From contig CATLIP010000070.1 in NCBI GenBank assembly GCA_949957035.1, positions 1-10,635 of the forward strand: a DNA stretch of 10,635 nucleotides. The letters are read 5' to 3'. Both the position numbers and the translations under genes were made by a program. Below the pieces are notes generated by a model that was not told the DNA's origin, ran no database searches, and saw only the letters and a program-made list of their open reading frames with translations. Every line of letters begins with the position of its first letter. Position 1 is the first letter of the stretch. This stretch comes from an uncultured Lachnospiraceae bacterium. Lineage in GTDB: Bacteria; Bacillota_A; Clostridia; Lachnospirales; Lachnospiraceae. Positions 7,464-10,635 of the stretch are shown here, piece after piece.

Positions 7464-7545
7464 CTTCCATTCTTAAGTAATTTGTAATCTTTTACTTTTT
7501 CGCTATATTACTTTACTGCTGTACAGTATGCTCACCTAACAAGCC

Positions 7546-9621
7546 TTACTCCTCAGCGGCCCGCTTTGCAATCTCTGCCTCCTGAACATCGGACGGAGCC
7601 TGCTCGTAACGTGCGAACTCATAGGAGTATGTTCCTCTTCCGCCTGTCATAGAGCGGAGTACCGTACAATAGCCGAATACACCCGTCATCGGGATATCTG
7701 CCACAATCTCCTGAAGTCCGCCTGCAATCGGATTCATGCCCAGTACACGGCCGCGGCGTTTGTTCAAATCACCCATTACGTCTCCCGTATAATCATCCGG
7801 AACCACTACCTTAATGGACGCGATTGGCTCTAAGAGCACAGGTCCGGCTTCCATAAATCCTTTCTTGAAGGCTTGAATCGTTGCGGTCTTGAACGCCATC
7901 TCGGAAGAGTCTACCGGATGGTATGAGCCGTCATACAAGGTAGCCTTCACGCCTACAACCGGATATCCTGCAAGAGGTCCCTTAATCACAGATTCCTGAA
8001 GCCCTTTTTCCACTGCCGGGAAGTAGTTCTTCGGAACGGCGCCGCCAACTACCGTCTCCTCGAAGATATATGGCGTATCCAAATCGCCGGATGAAGCAAA
8101 CTTCATCTTAACGTGTCCATACTGTCCATGTCCGCCGGACTGCTTCTTATACTTGGTATCCACATCGGAGTTCTTCTTAATCGTCTCACGGAATGCAACC
8201 TTCGGAGTCTCTAAGGTCACTTCGCATTTGTATCTCTCAAGCAGCTTGCTTACCGCAATCTCCAAGTGCTGGTCTCCCATACCGTAAATCAACGTCTGGC
8301 GGTTCTCGCTGTCATTCACCGCCTTCAAAGTGATATCCTCAGCCATCATCTTCTGAAGGGCCTGAGAAACCTTGTCCTCATCACCTTTGTTCTTGGTCAC
8401 ATACTTCATATATGTATAGGGTTTGGAATACTCTGTCTTTCCAAAAAGTACCGGCGTCGTCTTTGCAGAAAGTGTATCGCCTGTCTTGGTGTTAGTCAGT
8501 TTCGCAATTGCTCCGATATCGCCTGCAAATAATTCCTTAACCTCTATCGGCTTATTTCCAACCATAGTATAAATCTTGCCCAGCTTCTCATCCGCCTCGG
8601 AATCTGCATTGTAGAGAGTGTCCTCCCCTTTTAATACGCCGGAGCATACCTTAACAAAGGAATACTTTCCGATAAACGGATCTACCATCGTCTTAAACAC
8701 ATAGGCGGATTTTGCCTTAGCGAAATCATAATTCGCCTCATAAATCTCGTTCGTCTTGCGGTTGATTCCTGCACATTCTCTCCAGTCCGGACTTGGGAAG
8801 AACCTTACAATATCTGACAACAGGTTCGCAACACCCTGAGCCTGTACATTAGAGCCCATGGCAACCGGAACAATCCGCCCTTCCATAACCTCAGTACGCA
8901 TCGCCGCACGAATCTCCTCCACCGAGAACTCTTCGCCTGCAAAATAACGTTCCATATACTCGTCACTAATCTCTGCTACCGCCTCTAACAGCTTCTCACG
9001 ATAAGTCTCAAGGTTAGGCTTACAGTAATCAGGAATCTCACATTCCTCTCTCTGGCCGATGCCTGTGTAGCGTCTGCCCGCATTCTTGATAACGTTTACA
9101 TAGCCAACCAGCTTCTCGTTCTCTCTAATTGGCTGGAAGTGCGGCGCAATCACCTTGCCGTATCTCTCATTCAAATCTTCGACCACCTGACGGAAACTTG
9201 CGTCGTCCACATCCATCTCCGTGACGTAAATCATACGAGGCAGCTTGTACTTGTCACACAGCTCCCATGCTTTCTCTGTACCGACTTCCACACCGGCCTT
9301 TCCGGAAACCACGATGACCGCCGCATCTGCCGCGCTGACCGCTTCCTCAACCTCTCCTACGAAATCGAAGTAACCCGGAGTATCCAAAACATTAATCTTC
9401 GCCTTCTCCCACTCGATGGGTATCAGGGTTGTGCTGATTGAAAATTCTCTCTTCTGTTCTTCTTTATCGAAATCACTGATCGTATTGTGGTCTGTAATCT
9501 TCCCCATACGGTTCGTTGCTCCTGATACATAAGCCATCGCTTCCGCAAGGCTTGTCTTGCCGCTCCCTCCATGTCCTAAGAGAACTACGTTCCTGATCTC
9601 GTCAGTTCTGTAAACCTTCAT
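7546..9621 (-). CDS. EF-G-like translational GTPase paralogue (EF-G-2 type)
   Basis: A 691-residue protein with the full five-domain EF-G layout: GTP-binding domain (about 1-290), domain II (about 300-390), domain III (about 400-475), domain IV with SGGHGQYGHV (495-504) and domain V (about 600-675). The GTPase motifs differ from classical fusA: G1 is GHGGSGKT (16-23) rather than AHIDAGKT; G3 is DTPGYFDF (80-87), with tyrosine where EF-G has its catalytic histidine; G4 is TEMD (134-137) instead of NKMD; G5 is GSN (256-258) rather than GSA. Switch I is short. These traits fit the divergent EF-G-2/EF-G-like subfamily rather than the housekeeping translocase, which is usually beside rpsG/rpsL/tuf, absent here. 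Start ATG 9621 has AAGGAGG 10 nt upstream. It has its own promoter and terminator. Ribosome binding is likely; its precise job is not settled. A tetracycline-resistance protection protein is less likely, since classical TetM keeps the normal motifs. Confidence 0.93.
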   Translation of the reverse strand: MKVYRTDEIRNVVLLGHGGSGKTSLAEAMAYVSGATNRMGKITDHNTISDFDKEEQKREFSISTTLIPIEWEKAKINVLDTPGYFDFVGEVEEAVSAADAAVIVVSGKAGVEVGTEKAWELCDKYKLPRMIYVTEMDVDDASFRQVVEDLNERYGKVIAPHFQPIRENEKLVGYVNVIKNAGRRYTGIGQREECEIPDYCKPNLETYREKLLEAVAEISDEYMERYFAGEEFSVEEIRAAMRTEVMEGRIVPVAMGSNVQAQGVANLLSDIVRFFPSPDWRECAGINRKTNEIYEANYDFAKAKSAYVFKTMVDPFIGKYSFVKVCSGVLKGEDTLYNADSEADEKLGKIYTMVGNKPIEVKELFAGDIGAIAKLTNTKTGDTLSAKTTPVLFGKTEYSKPYTYMKYVTKNKGDEDKVSQALQKMMAEDITLKAVNDSENRQTLIYGMGDQHLEIAVSKLLERYKCEVTLETPKVAFRETIKKNSDVDTKYKKQSGGHGQYGHVKMKFASSGDLDTPYIFEETVVGGAVPKNYFPAVEKGLQESVIKGPLAGYPVVGVKATLYDGSYHPVDSSEMAFKTATIQAFKKGFMEAGPVLLEPIASIKVVVPDDYTGDVMGDLNKRRGRVLGMNPIAGGLQEIVADIPMTGVFGYCTVLRSMTGGRGTYSYEFARYEQAPSDVQEAEIAKRAAEE

Positions 9622-9663
9622 ATTTTCGGTGCCTCCTTATATTTGGTAAAATCTCATGTTTAC

Positions 9664-9692
9664 ATTGTACTAAAAAATGAGCAGTATTACAA
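9664..9692 (-). promoter_or_regulatory. Promoter of the EF-G-like gene
   Basis: Minus-strand TTGTAA (-35, 9687-9692) with a 17-nt spacer and TACAAT (-10, 9664-9669). The predicted start near 9657 gives a short leader of about 36 nt carrying the strong AAGGAGG site. Confidence 0.65.
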
Positions 9693-9707
9693 CTCTTTTA
9701 TACAGGT

Positions 9708-9736
9708 TTTACAAAGATTTACATGAATGGTATAAT
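9708..9736 (+). promoter_or_regulatory. Promoter of the DUF2971 gene
   Basis: TTTACA (-35, 9708-9713), a 17-nt spacer and TATAAT (-10, 9731-9736), with TG at 9728-9729 making an extended -10. It is among the strongest-looking promoters in the window. Its -35 is only 15 nt from that of the divergent EF-G-like gene. Confidence 0.8.
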
Positions 9737-9750
9737 AGTGACAAGAAAAA

Positions 9751-9769
9751 ATAATTGATTGTCAATTAT
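9751..9769 (+). promoter_or_regulatory. Perfect inverted repeat at the 5' end of the DUF2971 transcript
   Basis: ATAATTGA (9751-9758) and TCAATTAT (9762-9769) pair exactly around a 3-nt centre. It begins about 8 nt after the predicted transcription start and ends 35 nt before the start codon. It may be an operator just downstream of the promoter or a weak, AT-rich RNA hairpin in the leader. Confidence 0.45.
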
Positions 9770-9804
9770 GATACTTTAAATATAGCAGAAAGGAGCGACA
9801 TACT

Positions 9805-10635
9805 ATGTCCGGCAGACAAGTAAAACTGGAACATGCAGAAAAAGGCAGTATCCTCTACCACTATACCAAAAGCAACGGCATCAACGGCATTATAAACCAT
9901 AACTGTTTCTGGGCTACAAAGAGCGATTTTCTTAACGACCCCAATGAGTTCTCCCATATCCGGGGAATCATCGAGGATGTATGCAGAGAGAATATCCAAA
10001 AGCAGGCCTTGAGAGAAATGTTTCTAAAAGACTCCGTCTATGCAGGGAGAGAAAAAAACAGGGAATACTTTGTACTCTCATTTTCGAAATGCAGAGACAG
10101 TATTACCATGTGGTCTGAATTTGGTAATAAGACAGGCTATAACATCGGCTTTCGAAGCGACGACATCATCGCAAGAATCGAAGAGGCCGCCGAGATTGCA
10201 TATCACGGATTGGTCGTTTATGACACAAAGCAGCAGAAACAGTTGATTCGAAGAATTATCTGCTCTTCTCTTCCCAATCTGCTGCGGATGCCATTAAGTG
10301 AGATTCTGGAAACAGGAATGCGCGAGCCTAAAGACGGCAATTATGTGAAAGCGTGCAGAAAATTCCAAAAAACGGCAGAAGTTTACGCTATGTTTTTTAA
10401 GCACGAAGGCTTCGCAGAAGAACAGGAGTATCGTTTTATCTTTAAAAAGCAAAAAGAGACCACCGTATACTTCCGTCCCAAGGACGGTTTTATGCTCCCT
10501 TACATCGAAATTCCGCTAAGCGAACGCAACCTGCCCATCGAGGAGATTATGGTTGCTCCACAGAATCATATTGACCTTGCCAAGAACGGGATGGAGTATA
10601 TGCTGCATACAAAAGGGTATGAGGCGGATGTCTCG
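9805..10635 (+). CDS. DUF2971-family protein (partial, C-terminus beyond right window edge)
   Basis: 277 residues are visible without a stop. Motifs fit DUF2971: LYHYT near the start (H19, Y20, T21), FWAT followed by FLNDPNEF (W36, N44, D45, P46, E48), LSFS then SITMWSEFG (S92-S94, W103, G107), and GFAEEQEYRF (203-211; E208, Y209, R210). These polar positions recur across the family and could form one active or binding site. No signal peptide or membrane segment is seen; the protein should be cytosolic. The start ATG has AAAGGAG about 9 nt upstream and a strong promoter. It reads away from the EF-G-like gene, with no partner gene visible before the window ends. Family function is not established; related genes are scattered among bacteria and phage-rich regions, which hints at accessory status. 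Family assignment is from remembered motifs, not a profile search. Confidence 0.85.
   Translation, partial: MSGRQVKLEHAEKGSILYHYTKSNGINGIINHNCFWATKSDFLNDPNEFSHIRGIIEDVCRENIQKQALREMFLKDSVYAGREKNREYFVLSFSKCRDSITMWSEFGNKTGYNIGFRSDDIIARIEEAAEIAYHGLVVYDTKQQKQLIRRIICSSLPNLLRMPLSEILETGMREPKDGNYVKACRKFQKTAEVYAMFFKHEGFAEEQEYRFIFKKQKETTVYFRPKDGFMLPYIEIPLSERNLPIEEIMVAPQNHIDLAKNGMEYMLHTKGYEADVS

Noticed and set aside
7546..9621. Ribosomal-protection tetracycline resistance gene
   Set aside because: The GTPase motifs (GHGGSGKT, DTPGYFDF, TEMD) differ from TetM/TetO, and no mobile-element context is present.
9766..9999. 77-codon minus-strand frame near the DUF2971 start
   Set aside because: Antisense to the DUF2971 N-terminus, whose conserved motifs and ribosome binding site support the plus strand.

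Overview
This window looks like chromosomal DNA from a low-to-moderate GC Gram-positive anaerobe of the class Clostridia, most likely a Lachnospiraceae relative. That placement is an inference from protein character (a bacterial LeuRS beginning MSKIPYNHKAIEKKW, a TrkA/TrkH pair, an EF-G-like paralogue), strong AGGAGG-type ribosome binding sites, sigma-A-like promoters and AT-rich intergenic DNA. No rRNA, tRNA, CRISPR array, insertion sequence or phage gene was recognised.

Layout, left to right. (1) 1-1944, minus: leuS, leucyl-tRNA synthetase, missing its C-terminus at the left window edge, with a near-consensus promoter and a perfect palindrome in its leader. (2) 2208-2630, plus: a small P-loop NTPase-like protein, transcribed divergently from leuS. 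(3) 2631-2884: a gap between converging genes that holds a long base-paired element ending in a T-run (terminator or small RNA). (4) 2885-7325, minus: a three-gene operon, trkA then trkH then a conserved 534-residue membrane protein of unknown function, behind an extended -10 promoter that sits inside a perfect inverted repeat. (5) 7441-7463: intrinsic terminator of the next gene. (6) 7546-9621, minus: an EF-G-like translational GTPase paralogue with altered G motifs and its own promoter. (7) 9805-10635, plus: a DUF2971-family protein, divergent from the EF-G-like gene and cut by the right window edge.

How the genes relate. TrkH is the K+-conducting membrane subunit and TrkA its cytosolic NAD(H)/nucleotide-sensing RCK partner; the third gene is spaced 12 nt after trkH with its ribosome binding site beside the trkH stop codon, so it is probably made together with the transporter. 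LeuRS and the EF-G-like protein both concern translation but are separate transcription units. The P-loop and DUF2971 genes are single-gene units with no functional link visible here. No intergenic stretch exceeds 300 bases. The most interesting items are the operator-like repeat over the trkA promoter, the unknown trk-coupled membrane protein, the noncanonical GTPase motifs of the EF-G paralogue, the structured 2678-2790 element and the DUF2971 gene. I did not find a clearly new multi-gene system.
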